A DNA stretch of 64,000 bases, taken from positions 1-64,000 of the forward strand of contig DATJHI010000023.1 in NCBI GenBank assembly GCA_035493955.1. Reading direction: 5' to 3'. The DNA is from NCED01 sp035493955. Its GTDB lineage: Bacteria; Pseudomonadota; Alphaproteobacteria; Caulobacterales; Caulobacteraceae. The notes below the pieces were generated by a model. The model did no database searches, was not told the DNA's origin, and was given only the letters and a program-made list of their open reading frames with translations. This document shows positions 49,831 through 57,716 of the stretch, piece after piece. The first letter of the stretch is position 1. The number at the start of each line of letters is the position of its first letter. A program made the translations under genes and the position numbers.

Positions 49831-51039
49831 TTGAAACTTTCGACCGCCCGGTTCGCCCTCGTGATCGGCTCGGTGAGCGCGCTGGGGCCGATGGCCATCG
49901 ACCTCTATCTGCCGGGCCTGCAGATCATCGCGCGCGAGCTGCACGCCGGACCCGGCCAGGCCGAACTGACCCTGACCAGCTTCTTCGTCGGCAACACCCT
50001 GGGACAGTTGTTCTACGGTCCGCTGTCGGATCGCTTCGGCCGGCGCCTGCCCCTGCTGCTGGGCCTGTGCCTGTACGTGGCGGGCAGCCTGGTCTGCTCG
50101 GCCGCGCCGACCCTCAATCTGCTGATCGTCGCCCGCCTGTTCCAGGGCCTGGGCGGAGCGGCGGCCCAGGTGATCGGCTCGGCGGTGATCCGCGACCTCT
50201 ACACCGGCCACGAGGCGGCGCGGCTGCAGGCGACGCGGATGCTGGTGATCGCGGTCAGTCCGATCCTGGCGCCCATCGCCGGCGCGGCGGTGATCGCCGC
50301 GGCCCCCTGGCGGACGATCTTCTGGATTTCGGCCGGGCTTGGGGTGGCCGGACTGTTGCTGATCCTGCTGCTGCTCCCCGAGACCCGGTCGCCCGAGGCC
50401 CGGCGGGAGACCCGCCTCAGCGCCAGCCTGTCGGTCTATCAGCGCCTTGTCCGGGACCGCGCCTTCCTGCGGCTGGTGCTGCTCGCCGGCCTGACCCAGG
50501 GGGCCTTCCTGGCCTATATCGCCGGCTCGTCCTTCGTCTTCATCACCCTGAACCACGCCAGCCCGGCCATCTACAGCCTGATGTTCGCGATCAACGCCGC
50601 GGGCTTCATCGGCCTGGCCCAGTTCTCGCCCCAGTTGATGCGGCGGTTCGGCCCGGAACCGCTGATCATGACCGGCACGGGGATGCTCGCGGCGGGCTCC
50701 ACCCTCATCCTGATCGCCGCGGCGACCGGCCACGCTGCGCTGCCGGTCCTGGCCCTGATGCTGTTCTTCGGCATCGCCGGGGTCGGCCTGGTGTTCGGGC
50801 CGTCGATCATCCTGGCGCTGCGGGAGCATGGGGCGGTGGCCGGCTCGGCCTCGGCCCTGATCGGATTCATGCAGGGCTGCCTGGGGGCGGGGGGCGCCGG
50901 CCTGGTGTCGGTGTTCGCCAACGGCACGGCCACGCCGATGACCGGGGTCATGGCCGTGTTCGCCCTGATCGCCTTCGGCATCGCCGTCCGGGTGTATCGC
51001 GACTCCCGCGGGCCTCAGCCCCCCGTCGCCGGAGGATAG
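49831..51039 (+). CDS. Bcr/CflA-type multidrug efflux MFS transporter
   Basis: This 402-residue, 12-helix drug:H+ antiporter has ALGPMAIDLYLPGLQ (17-31, the Bcr/CflA motif D1-like TDMYLP) and the MFS loop GPLSDRFGRRLPL (about 63-75), then GGAAAQVIGSAVIRDLY (about 108-124). It probably exports small hydrophobic compounds. The start is TTG 49831. Its 3' end overlaps the convergent epmB gene by 25 bp. Confidence 0.88.
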   Translation: MKLSTARFALVIGSVSALGPMAIDLYLPGLQIIARELHAGPGQAELTLTSFFVGNTLGQLFYGPLSDRFGRRLPLLLGLCLYVAGSLVCSAAPTLNLLIVARLFQGLGGAAAQVIGSAVIRDLYTGHEAARLQATRMLVIAVSPILAPIAGAAVIAAAPWRTIFWISAGLGVAGLLLILLLLPETRSPEARRETRLSASLSVYQRLVRDRAFLRLVLLAGLTQGAFLAYIAGSSFVFITLNHASPAIYSLMFAINAAGFIGLAQFSPQLMRRFGPEPLIMTGTGMLAAGSTLILIAAATGHAALPVLALMLFFGIAGVGLVFGPSIILALREHGAVAGSASALIGFMQGCLGAGGAGLVSVFANGTATPMTGVMAVFALIAFGIAVRVYRDSRGPQPPVAGG

Positions 51040-52073
51040 GGGCGGCGCACGCCGTTGGGGTCCTCGACGGCCAGCCCCCCTTGCGGGTCCGTGTGCAGAT
51101 AGGCCGGCCCGACCGGAACCTTGCCGTGGCCGCCGGGGATGTCGAGCACATAGGCGGGCTGGGCCAGGCCCGACAGCCGCCCGCGCATCGCCCGCATCAG
51201 CGCCTGGCCCTCCGCCAGGGTGGTGCGCAGGTGGCCTGAGCCGGGGGCCAGGTCCCCGTGGTGGAGGTAGTAGGGTTTGACCCGCGTCTCGACCAGGGCC
51301 CGCATCAGCGCCTCCAGCGTCCCGGCGTCGTCGTTGACCCCGCGCAGCAGCACCGTCTGGCTGACCATGGGAATGCCGGCGTCGACGAAACGGGCGCAGG
51401 CCGCCCGCGCCGCCGGGGTCAGCTCGCGCGCATGGTTGGCGTGCAGGGCCACATAGACCGCCTTGTCCGTCCGCTTCAGGGCCGCCACCAGCGCGTCGGT
51501 CACCGCCGCGGGATCGACCGCGGGGATGCGGGTGTGGAAGCGCACGACCTTGAGGTGGTCTATCTCTCCCAGCCGGTCCATCAGCGCCGCCAGCCGCCGC
51601 GGCGACAGCACCAGGGGATCGCCGCCGGTGACGACCAGCTCCCAAATCTCCGGGTGGGCGGCCACGTAGGCGAGGGCGGCGTCCAGGGCGGCCGGCGACA
51701 GGGTCTTCAGCCCCTCCGGCCCCACCATCTCGCGGCGGAAGCAGAACCGGCAGTAGACGGCGCAGGTGTGGGTGATCTTCAGCAGCGCCCGGTCGGGATA
51801 GCGGTGGACGACGCCCTCGACCGGACTGTGGGCGAAGTCGCCGATGGGGTCGGCTGACTCGCCGGGGGCGGAGTCGAGTTCGGCGACGGTGGGGACGAAC
51901 TGGCGCGCGATGGGATCGTCGTCGTCGGCCGCCTCGACCAGCTCGGCCATGGCCGGAGTGACCGCCACCGCATAGCGGGCCGCCACCTGCTCCAGTCCGA
52001 CCAGCCGCTCGGGCGCGACCAGGCCGGCGCGCATCAGGTCGCGGGGGGTGCGAAGGGTGGCGGGCGTGTCCAT
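51015..52073 (-). CDS. epmB: EF-P beta-lysylation protein EpmB (lysine 2,3-aminomutase-like radical SAM enzyme)
   Basis: EpmB isomerises alpha-lysine to (R)-beta-lysine for attachment to EF-P. The 352-residue protein has the radical-SAM cysteines at 104, 108 and 111 (CAVYCRFC), VTGGDPLVLSP (about 148-158), and the PLP-lysine region near the C-terminus in DIPGGHGKVPV. Zinc-binding C-terminal extensions of clostridial KamA are absent, as expected for EpmB. It is followed on the same strand by nothing and preceded by epmA 65 bp upstream. efp is divergent. The set forms a complete EF-P lysylation locus. Confidence 0.92.
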   Translation of the reverse strand: MDTPATLRTPRDLMRAGLVAPERLVGLEQVAARYAVAVTPAMAELVEAADDDDPIARQFVPTVAELDSAPGESADPIGDFAHSPVEGVVHRYPDRALLKITHTCAVYCRFCFRREMVGPEGLKTLSPAALDAALAYVAAHPEIWELVVTGGDPLVLSPRRLAALMDRLGEIDHLKVVRFHTRIPAVDPAAVTDALVAALKRTDKAVYVALHANHARELTPAARAACARFVDAGIPMVSQTVLLRGVNDDAGTLEALMRALVETRVKPYYLHHGDLAPGSGHLRTTLAEGQALMRAMRGRLSGLAQPAYVLDIPGGHGKVPVGPAYLHTDPQGGLAVEDPNGVRRPYPPATGG

Positions 52074-52138
52074 GGCCGAGGAGTGACGCAAGCTTCGGTC
52101 GCGGGCAAGCCTGCGCCGGCCGCGGGCAGGGGACGCGC

Positions 52139-53182
52139 TCAGCCCGGCGTCCAGATCACCTGGTCGACCCTCGCCGCCCCCGCCGCCAGCATCACCAGGC
52201 GGTCGAAGCCGAGGGCCGCGCCGCTGGCGTCCGGCATCTGGGCCAGGGCGGAGAGGAAGTCCTCGTCGATAGGATAATGTTCGCCATAAACCCGAGCCTT
52301 TTCCGCCAGTTCGGCCTGGAACCTGATACGCTGCTCGACCGGGTCGGTGAGTTCGCCGAAGGCGTTGGCCAGCTCCACCCCGCAGGCGTAGAGCTCGAAC
52401 CGCTCGGCCACGCGGCCGTCGCTGGGCGTGCGGCGGGCCAGGGCCGCCTGGGCGACCGGATAGTCGTAGAGGATCGTGGCCCGCCCCGACCCCAGCCGGT
52501 GCTCGATCCGTTCCACCAGCACCCGGCTGAACAGGTCGGCCCAGGTGTCGTCCTCGGCGACGCGGACCCCGGCCTTGCCCGCGGCCAGGGCCAGGGCGCG
52601 CCGGTCGGTCGATCCGTCGGCGGCGATGCCGGCCATCAGGTCGATCCCGGCGAAACGGTCGAAGGCCTCGGCCACGGTGATCCGTTCCGGTTCGAGGAAG
52701 GGGTCCATCTCGCGGCCGCGGAAGCTGAAGGCCTGCGCGCCGGCGGTCTCCGCCGCCAGGGCGAGCAGGACCGCGCAGTCCTGCATCAGGGTCTGGTAGG
52801 GCGCCTCGGCCCGATACCATTCCAGCAGGGTGAACTCGGGGTGGTGCAGGGGGCCGCGTTCGCGGTTGCGCCAGACCCGGGCGAAATCGAAGATCGCCCG
52901 TTCCCCCGCCGCCAGCAGCCTCTTGCAGGCGAATTCGGGGGAGGTGTGCAGGTAGAGCGGCGTACGGACCCCCGCCGCGTCGATCGCCTCGGTGGCGAAG
53001 GCGTGCAGATGGGCCTCGGCGCCGGGTGAGACCTGCAGGGCCGCCGCCTCCACCTCGACGAACCCCTGGCCCTCGAACCAGGCGCGGAAGGCGGCCTTGA
53101 TCCGGTTCCGGGTCATCAGCAGGGGGCGGCGGTCGGCGTGGAGTCCGGCGGACCACCAGGGGGAAGGGGGAGGGCTCGGCAA
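52139..53182 (-). CDS. epmA: EF-P--(R)-beta-lysine ligase
   Basis: EpmA (GenX/PoxA) resembles the LysRS catalytic core without the tRNA anticodon domain and attaches beta-lysine to EF-P. The 347-residue protein has motif 2 (FDFARVWRNRERGPLHHPEFTLLEW, quoted in part: ARVWRNRERG and HHPEFTLLEWY) and motif 3 (GAALGFDRLVMLAAG, near the C-terminus). Start TTG 53182 is chosen over ATG 53116, because the extra residues SPWWSAGLHADRRPLL match the usual N-terminus of the family in alphaproteobacteria. Divergent from efp with 141 bp between starts. Confidence 0.92.
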   Translation of the reverse strand: MPSPPPSPWWSAGLHADRRPLLMTRNRIKAAFRAWFEGQGFVEVEAAALQVSPGAEAHLHAFATEAIDAAGVRTPLYLHTSPEFACKRLLAAGERAIFDFARVWRNRERGPLHHPEFTLLEWYRAEAPYQTLMQDCAVLLALAAETAGAQAFSFRGREMDPFLEPERITVAEAFDRFAGIDLMAGIAADGSTDRRALALAAGKAGVRVAEDDTWADLFSRVLVERIEHRLGSGRATILYDYPVAQAALARRTPSDGRVAERFELYACGVELANAFGELTDPVEQRIRFQAELAEKARVYGEHYPIDEDFLSALAQMPDASGAALGFDRLVMLAAGAARVDQVIWTPG

Positions 53183-53323
53183 GGTTTGAAGGGTCCTGGT
53201 TCGGGCGCGACGCGAAGACGACTGGCGATCCTGCCGCGGATCGTATAGGTGCGCAGCCAACCCCATGGATTGAAAGAGTCGTGCGGGCCGTTCCGGCCCT
53301 CGGCTCGCGCATGAGAGAACCAG

Positions 53324-53893
53324 ATGTCGAAAGTGGCCGCCAGCTCGCTCAGGAAGGGCAATGTCGTCGATATGGACGGCAAGCTCTATGTGGTCCTGCG
53401 CGCCGAGAACATCCACCCCGGCAAGGGCACGCCGGTCAGCCAGATCGACATGCGCCGCATCTCCGACGGGGTGAAGGTGTCCGAGCGCTGGCGCACCACC
53501 GAACAGGTCGAGCGCGCCTTCGTCGACGAACGGGACCACACCTTCCTCTACAGCGACGGCGACGGGTACCACTTCATGAACCCGGAGAGCTACGACCAGG
53601 TGACGGCGCGCCCCGAAGTGGTGGGCGATCTTGCGGTCTATCTGCAGGAAGGCATGACCGTGCAGGTGTCGATCCACAACGAGACCGCCATCGCCATCAC
53701 CCTGCCGACCCGGGCGACGCTTGAGGTGACCGAGACCGAGCCGGCGGTCAAAGGCCAGACTGCGTCCGGCTCCTACAAGCCCGCGATCCTGGGCAACGGC
53801 CTGCGCACCATGGTGCCGACCTACATCACCGTCGGCACCCGCATCGTCGTCCTGACCGAGGACGGCTCGTATGTGGAACGCGCCAAGGACTGA
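53324..53893 (+). CDS. efp: Translation elongation factor P
   Basis: EF-P rescues ribosomes stalled at polyproline. The 189-residue protein has domain I with the modification loop IHPGKGTPV (Lys34, the residue lysylated by EpmAB), the domain II/III blocks and the C-terminal SYKPAILGNGLRTMVPTYI signature. Lys34 with epmA and epmB next door predicts beta-lysylation rather than rhamnosylation (which uses Arg) or deoxyhypusine. The last 93 coding bases are duplicated immediately downstream. Confidence 0.96.
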   Translation: MSKVAASSLRKGNVVDMDGKLYVVLRAENIHPGKGTPVSQIDMRRISDGVKVSERWRTTEQVERAFVDERDHTFLYSDGDGYHFMNPESYDQVTARPEVVGDLAVYLQEGMTVQVSIHNETAIAITLPTRATLEVTETEPAVKGQTASGSYKPAILGNGLRTMVPTYITVGTRIVVLTEDGSYVERAKD

Positions 53894-53901
53894 ACCCGCT
53901 G

Positions 53902-54006
53902 ATGAAGAGCGGCCTGCGCACCATGGCGCCGACCTACATCACCGTCGGCGCCCGCATCGTCGTCCTGACCGAGGACGGCTCGTATGTGGAACGCGCCAAG
54001 GACTAG
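53902..54006 (+). pseudogene. Tandem duplication of the efp 3' end (fragment, 34 codons)
   Basis: Bases 53911-54003 repeat 53798-53890 with two mismatches in 93, both leaving an open frame. An ATG at 53902 precedes the copy in frame and a TAG at 54004 follows, giving MKSGLRTMAPTYI to ERAKD. The two substitutions change V to A and T to A. It encodes only the last strands of EF-P domain III, so it is most likely a non-functional remnant. No good ribosome site is seen, though translation by re-initiation after efp is possible. Confidence 0.85.
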
Positions 54007-54067
54007 CTTTCCCGCCGCGGCGCTGTGTAGCTTCCCCCGGGACCCAAAAAACACCGGGAGGAAGACG

Positions 54068-54562
54068 ATGACGATGCGGATGGCGGCCTTGGCGGCTGCG
54101 GCTCTGGCTTTGGTTGGATCGGGCGTCCGGGCCCAGGCGATCGAAACCCACGAGAGCATCAGCTACGAGGGCGCGCAGAAGATCGTCGACACCTGCGCGG
54201 CCATGGCCAAGGCCAACAACTGGACGATCTCGATCTGGGTGCTGAGCCCGTCGGGCGAGCCGGTCGCCTTCGCCGCGACCAAGGGCGCCACGCCGACCGG
54301 AAACAAGACCTCGCGCTGGAAGGCTGAGACCTCGCTTTCGACCCGCGCGCCCAGCGGCGCGCGGGCGGCCGCCCTGACCACCCCCGCGAACATCATCGCA
54401 ACCCAGGCCCTGGGCATGTTCCCGGTCGCCGGCGGCCTTCCGCTGATCCACGACGGCCAACTGATCGGCGCTGTCGGCGCGGGCGGCGCGCGGCCGGTGA
54501 ACGGCGTGGCGGTGGACGAAGTCTGCGCCCAGGCGGGCATAGACGCGGTGTTCAAGAAATAG
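54068..54562 (+). CDS. Exported GlcG/HbpS-family protein
   Basis: This 164-residue protein has a signal peptide (about 1-22, VRAQA) and a GlcG/HbpS domain: EGAQKIVDTCAAMAKANNWTIS near 35, a VLSPSGEPVAFAATKGATP segment and GGLPLIHDGQLIGAVGAGGA near 125, the conserved glycine-rich end. Some relatives bind haem or cobalamin-like cofactors, others are of unknown role. The ribosome site GGGAGGAAG is strong. Its 3' end overlaps the convergent cation-efflux gene by 11 bp. Confidence 0.82.
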   Translation: MTMRMAALAAAALALVGSGVRAQAIETHESISYEGAQKIVDTCAAMAKANNWTISIWVLSPSGEPVAFAATKGATPTGNKTSRWKAETSLSTRAPSGARAAALTTPANIIATQALGMFPVAGGLPLIHDGQLIGAVGAGGARPVNGVAVDEVCAQAGIDAVFKK

Positions 54563-55505
54563 GCGGCGTGGCCGGGGCGGGGCCGCCGGGCGGCTCCTCC
54601 CCGGTGCAAGGGCTGACATAGACCGGGGTGATCCTCCGGTCGGCCTCGCCGATGCGCGCCTCCAGGTCTTTGACGGCGGCGAGCAGGGCCTGGCCGTCCA
54701 GCCCGGCGACGAAGCGCACCTCGACCGCGACCAGGATGCACTCCGGCCCCAGGTGCAGGGTGTCGAGCCTGCGGACCCCGACGACCTGTTCATCCCGGGC
54801 CAGCACTGCCCGGATCCTTTCCAGCACGAAGGGATGGGCCGCCTCGCCCGCGATCAGGCTGCGGGTCTCGTTGGCCAGGAACAGGGCCACGCCGAGCAGC
54901 AGGGCGCCGATGGCGATCGAGGCCGCTCCGTCGGCCCAGGGCAGGCCCAGATAGCCCGATCCCGTGACCCCCAGGGCGGCCAGGGCGAGGCCGGTGAGGG
55001 CCGCCCCATCCTCCATCAGGGTGGAGAACAGGCTCGGGTCCTTGCTCGCCTGCAGGAAATTCCACAGCCTGACCCGGCGGCCGGCGACGGTGCGCCTGAA
55101 CTCGCGGTAGGCGACGGCGAAGGACGAGCCCTCGAACACCGCCGAAAAGGCCAGCACCAGATAGTTTATCCACGGCCGGTCGATCGGGGTCGGGTGGCGC
55201 AGCTTGTCCAGGCCCTGCCAGATCGACACCGTTCCCCCGGCGAAGAAGATCATCAGCGCCACCACGAAGCCCCAGAAATAGGTCTCCATGCCGTAGCCGA
55301 AGGGATGGCGCTCGTCGGGCGCCTTGACCGCCCGGCCCTGGCCGATCAGCAACAGCAACTGGTCGATGGTGTCGACGCAGGAGTGGATCGCCTCGGTCAG
55401 CATGGCGGTCGAACGGGTGAACAGGAAGGCCGCGAACTTGACCACCGCGATGGACAGGTTCCCGGCCATCGCCGCCAGCACCACCGTTCCCGTCCCGCTG
55501 GCCAA
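54552..55505 (-). CDS. Cation diffusion facilitator (CDF) family transporter
   Basis: This 317-residue protein has six predicted helices. The CDF-type sites are HSCVDTIDQLLLL in helix 2 (about 36-48, HxxxD) and MEDGAALTGLALAALG in helix 5 (ExxxD-like DGAAL), followed by a C-terminal cytosolic domain with the ferredoxin-like metal-sensing fold (ILVAVEVRFVAGLDG). It probably exports Zn2+, Fe2+ or Mn2+ using the proton gradient. TTG 55505 is chosen; GGGGAG lies six bases upstream and no better start fits. Confidence 0.85.
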   Translation of the reverse strand: MASGTGTVVLAAMAGNLSIAVVKFAAFLFTRSTAMLTEAIHSCVDTIDQLLLLIGQGRAVKAPDERHPFGYGMETYFWGFVVALMIFFAGGTVSIWQGLDKLRHPTPIDRPWINYLVLAFSAVFEGSSFAVAYREFRRTVAGRRVRLWNFLQASKDPSLFSTLMEDGAALTGLALAALGVTGSGYLGLPWADGAASIAIGALLLGVALFLANETRSLIAGEAAHPFVLERIRAVLARDEQVVGVRRLDTLHLGPECILVAVEVRFVAGLDGQALLAAVKDLEARIGEADRRITPVYVSPCTGEEPPGGPAPATPPIS

Positions 55506-55683
55506 AACCGCTCCCCGTCGCGATCCCGTGTGACCATCAATCGCCCTGGACCCGCGGGCGTTCCATCGCGCCCCGGCCGTCCGGCAGGACATATTTGGAG
55601 CTTGGCTAGAACGCAGGCGCAATCCGGTCGTTTTGGCTCCATGCGGCGCACGACCCGCGCCCGCCACCACAGGAGATGTCCCC

Positions 55684-56082
55684 ATGCGCAAGCCATTCGC
55701 GGCCGCGGCGGCCGTCGTCGCCCTGGCGCTCGCCCCCGCCTTCGCCCAGACCGCCGCCCCCGGCGCTTCGGCGCCCGTGCCCGGCTCGCCGGCCGACACC
55801 ACCAGCGGCGTCGCCCCGACGACGGTCAACCCCCTGCCGAACCCCGCGGGCGCCGCCGCCGGCGCGAACGCCAACGCCAGCGCCGGGTTGAAGGGCGCCA
55901 TCGGTCCCGAGGCCACGACAGGGGCTCCGGCCGGCAGCGCGGACGCCTCGGCGACGGGCAGCGTCTCGGCCGGCGGGGCGGTGAACCCCTCCATCTCCCC
56001 GGCCCCGGCGACCCCCGGCAAATACCCCGTCTGCAGGACGCGGGCCCAGGACAGCTGCCGCGTCCCCGGCCGGGCGCGCTGA
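55684..56082 (+). CDS. Secreted low-complexity Ala/Gly/Pro-rich protein
   Basis: This 132-residue protein has a signal peptide (about 1-21, AFAQ) and a mature region made mostly of A, G, P, S and T with short motifs (ANANASAG, GSADASATGSVSAGGAV). It ends in a small cysteine pair (VCRTRAQDSCR) that might form a disulfide. The composition is that of an unstructured periplasmic or surface protein. No family recognised. CAGGAG about 9 bases before ATG 55684. Confidence 0.6.
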   Translation: MRKPFAAAAAVVALALAPAFAQTAAPGASAPVPGSPADTTSGVAPTTVNPLPNPAGAAAGANANASAGLKGAIGPEATTGAPAGSADASATGSVSAGGAVNPSISPAPATPGKYPVCRTRAQDSCRVPGRAR

Positions 56083-56305
56083 CGCTGCGGCGGAGCTGCG
56101 AGGCGGCGGCCGCCGGCCCCGTTAGAGCCCTTTAGGGCCAGACGAATCATCTGACCGTTTAAAAGGCTTTATCTTTTTAGGGGCTTAGAGCGCGTTCGGG
56201 CGGCGAAACCGCGTACACTTTCGCCTAAGGCGCTCAGGGCGCCGCTCTTGACCTGGACCGGATGGCCCCGGATGAAGGGGCCCAAAGGTTCGGGGGGACG
56301 ACGCC
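56083..56305. other. Intergenic region with dispersed-repeat fragments
   Basis: This 223-bp region contains TAGAGCC...AATCATCTGA (about 56122-56157), similar in layout to the dyad before the TonB receptor, a TTTAAAAGG tract and a TAGAGCGCGTTCGGGCGG motif (about 56187-56204). These look like remnants of intergenic repeat families. The promoter for the decarboxylase homologue is presumably in the last 100 bp. Confidence 0.4.
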
Positions 56306-57298
56306 ATGGCCAAGCTTGAGATCAGCCTCGCCTGCTGGGACTACGACCGCACCCGGGCGCTGGCCGACGGGCGGGTGCGTCCCGACGGGATCGCCCTGAA
56401 CTACCTTGCCCTGCCGGTGGAGGAGACCTTCTTCCGCATGGTGCGCCATCGGGAGTTCGACGCGTCGGAGCTTTCGCTGTCGTCCTACTGCGTGTCGCTC
56501 GGCCGGCCCGACCCCGCGTTCATCGCCCTGCCGATCTTCCCGTCGAGGAGTTTCCGCCACGGCTGCATCTACGTCTCGGCCAAGAGCGGCATCCGCGAAC
56601 CGAAGGACCTGACCGGCAAGCGGGTCGGCGTGCCGGAATACCAGATGACCGCCCCCACCTGGATCCGCGGGACCCTGCAGGACGAATACGGGGTCGATCC
56701 GGCCTCCGTGACCTATTTCACCGGCGGGGAGGAGGAGCCCGGCCGGGTGGAGAAGCTGAAGCTGGACCTGCCCGCCAAGTTCAAGGTCAGGCCGATCCCG
56801 GCGCACAAGACCTTGTCGCAGATGCTGGCCGACGGGGAGATCGACGCCCTGCACACGGCCCGCGCCCCGTCGACCTTCCACAGCCGGCCGAACGACGTGC
56901 GCCGGCTGTTCGACAATCCCGCCGAGGTCGAGCAGGCCTATTACGCCAAGACCGGCCTGTTCCCGATCATGCATGTGGTGGTGCTGAAACGCTCGGTCTA
57001 CGAGCAGCACCGCTGGGCGGCTCGGTCGCTGTTCAAGGCCTTCGTGGAGGCGCAGGCGATCACCTACGCCGACCTCAAGGAGACCGCGGCGCTGAAGACC
57101 ATGCTGCCGTGGCAGACCGCGGCGGTGGAGGACGCGATGCGCCGGATGGGGGCGGACTGGTGGCCCTACGGCCTGGAGCCCAACCGGGCGGTGCTGGAGA
57201 CCTTCCTGCGCTACCACCACGAACAGGGACTTTCGCCGCGCCGCCTGGCGCCGGAGGACCTGTTCGCGCCAGAGACCCTGGAGGAATTCAAGATCTGA
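56306..57298 (+). CDS. 4,5-Dihydroxyphthalate decarboxylase family protein
   Basis: This 330-residue protein has a substrate-binding-protein-like fold without a signal peptide. It shows the family blocks SLACWDYDRTRAL (7-19), DGIALNYLALPVEETFFRM (about 27-45), FDASELSLSSY (about 50-60), LPIFPSRSFRHGCIYV (about 74-89), GVPEYQMTAPTWIRGTL (about 108-124) and IHLKPT-like IPAHKTLSQML. The archetype decarboxylates 4,5-dihydroxyphthalate to protocatechuate, the LigAB substrate. Many family members are annotated only by similarity, so the substrate here is inferred from that and from the lig genes 8 kb away. Confidence 0.75.
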   Translation: MAKLEISLACWDYDRTRALADGRVRPDGIALNYLALPVEETFFRMVRHREFDASELSLSSYCVSLGRPDPAFIALPIFPSRSFRHGCIYVSAKSGIREPKDLTGKRVGVPEYQMTAPTWIRGTLQDEYGVDPASVTYFTGGEEEPGRVEKLKLDLPAKFKVRPIPAHKTLSQMLADGEIDALHTARAPSTFHSRPNDVRRLFDNPAEVEQAYYAKTGLFPIMHVVVLKRSVYEQHRWAARSLFKAFVEAQAITYADLKETAALKTMLPWQTAAVEDAMRRMGADWWPYGLEPNRAVLETFLRYHHEQGLSPRRLAPEDLFAPETLEEFKI

Positions 57299-57379
57299 AC
57301 CCGGCGCGACGCGGCTTGACCATCGCCGCGCTCTCACGGACTTTAGGCGGGTTCACTGCGCCCCAGGCTGAGGTCGTCC

Positions 57380-57616
57380 ATGGCCACTACGGTCAACAAG
57401 CCGCTTAGCGAAGCCGAGGCCTATGTCGTGGAGGGCGCGCGGGAAATCTCCGAGCGCCTGCAGGACCTGATCCTGCAGCACCGGCGGCCGCGGCGGCGGT
57501 CCGCCGACCTGGTCCGGGCCGCCGCCGACCATCCCATCGCCGCCGGTTCAGCCTTCGTCATCGGGGCCATCCTGGCGGCGTTCCTGGCCGACCGCTTGTT
57601 CCGTCCCGCCCGCTAA
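57380..57616 (+). CDS. Small membrane-anchored protein (78 aa), DUF883/YqjD-like architecture
   Basis: A polar helical N-terminus (EAEAYVVEGAREISERLQDLI, about 11-31, quoted in part as EGAREISERLQDLI), a basic patch RRPRRRSADLV and a C-terminal hydrophobic segment (GSAFVIGAILAAFLADRLF) make up the protein. This layout is similar to ElaB/YqjD-type inner-membrane-tethered proteins. No function assigned. The ribosome site is weak (GAGG six to nine bases before ATG 57380). Confidence 0.6.
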   Translation: MATTVNKPLSEAEAYVVEGAREISERLQDLILQHRRPRRRSADLVRAAADHPIAAGSAFVIGAILAAFLADRLFRPAR

Positions 57617-57665
57617 ACGTCGCTGCGGATCGAAACGGGCGTCTGGAGCGTTGCTGCTCGCACGC

Positions 57666-57715
57666 CGCCAGTGGGGCCAGTGGGGGTTCACGCCAGTGGG
57701 GCCAGTGGGGGTTCA
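57666..57715. repeat. Perfect 25-bp tandem duplication immediately before the Nramp-like gene
   Basis: CGCCAGTGGGGCCAGTGGGG followed by GTTCA occurs at 57666-57690 and again at 57691-57715. The second copy ends one base before the ATG at 57717. Each copy contains two CCAGTGGGG units, so four in total. The duplication therefore doubles the GGGGG ribosome-site region. Confidence 0.9.
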
Positions 57716-57716
57716 G

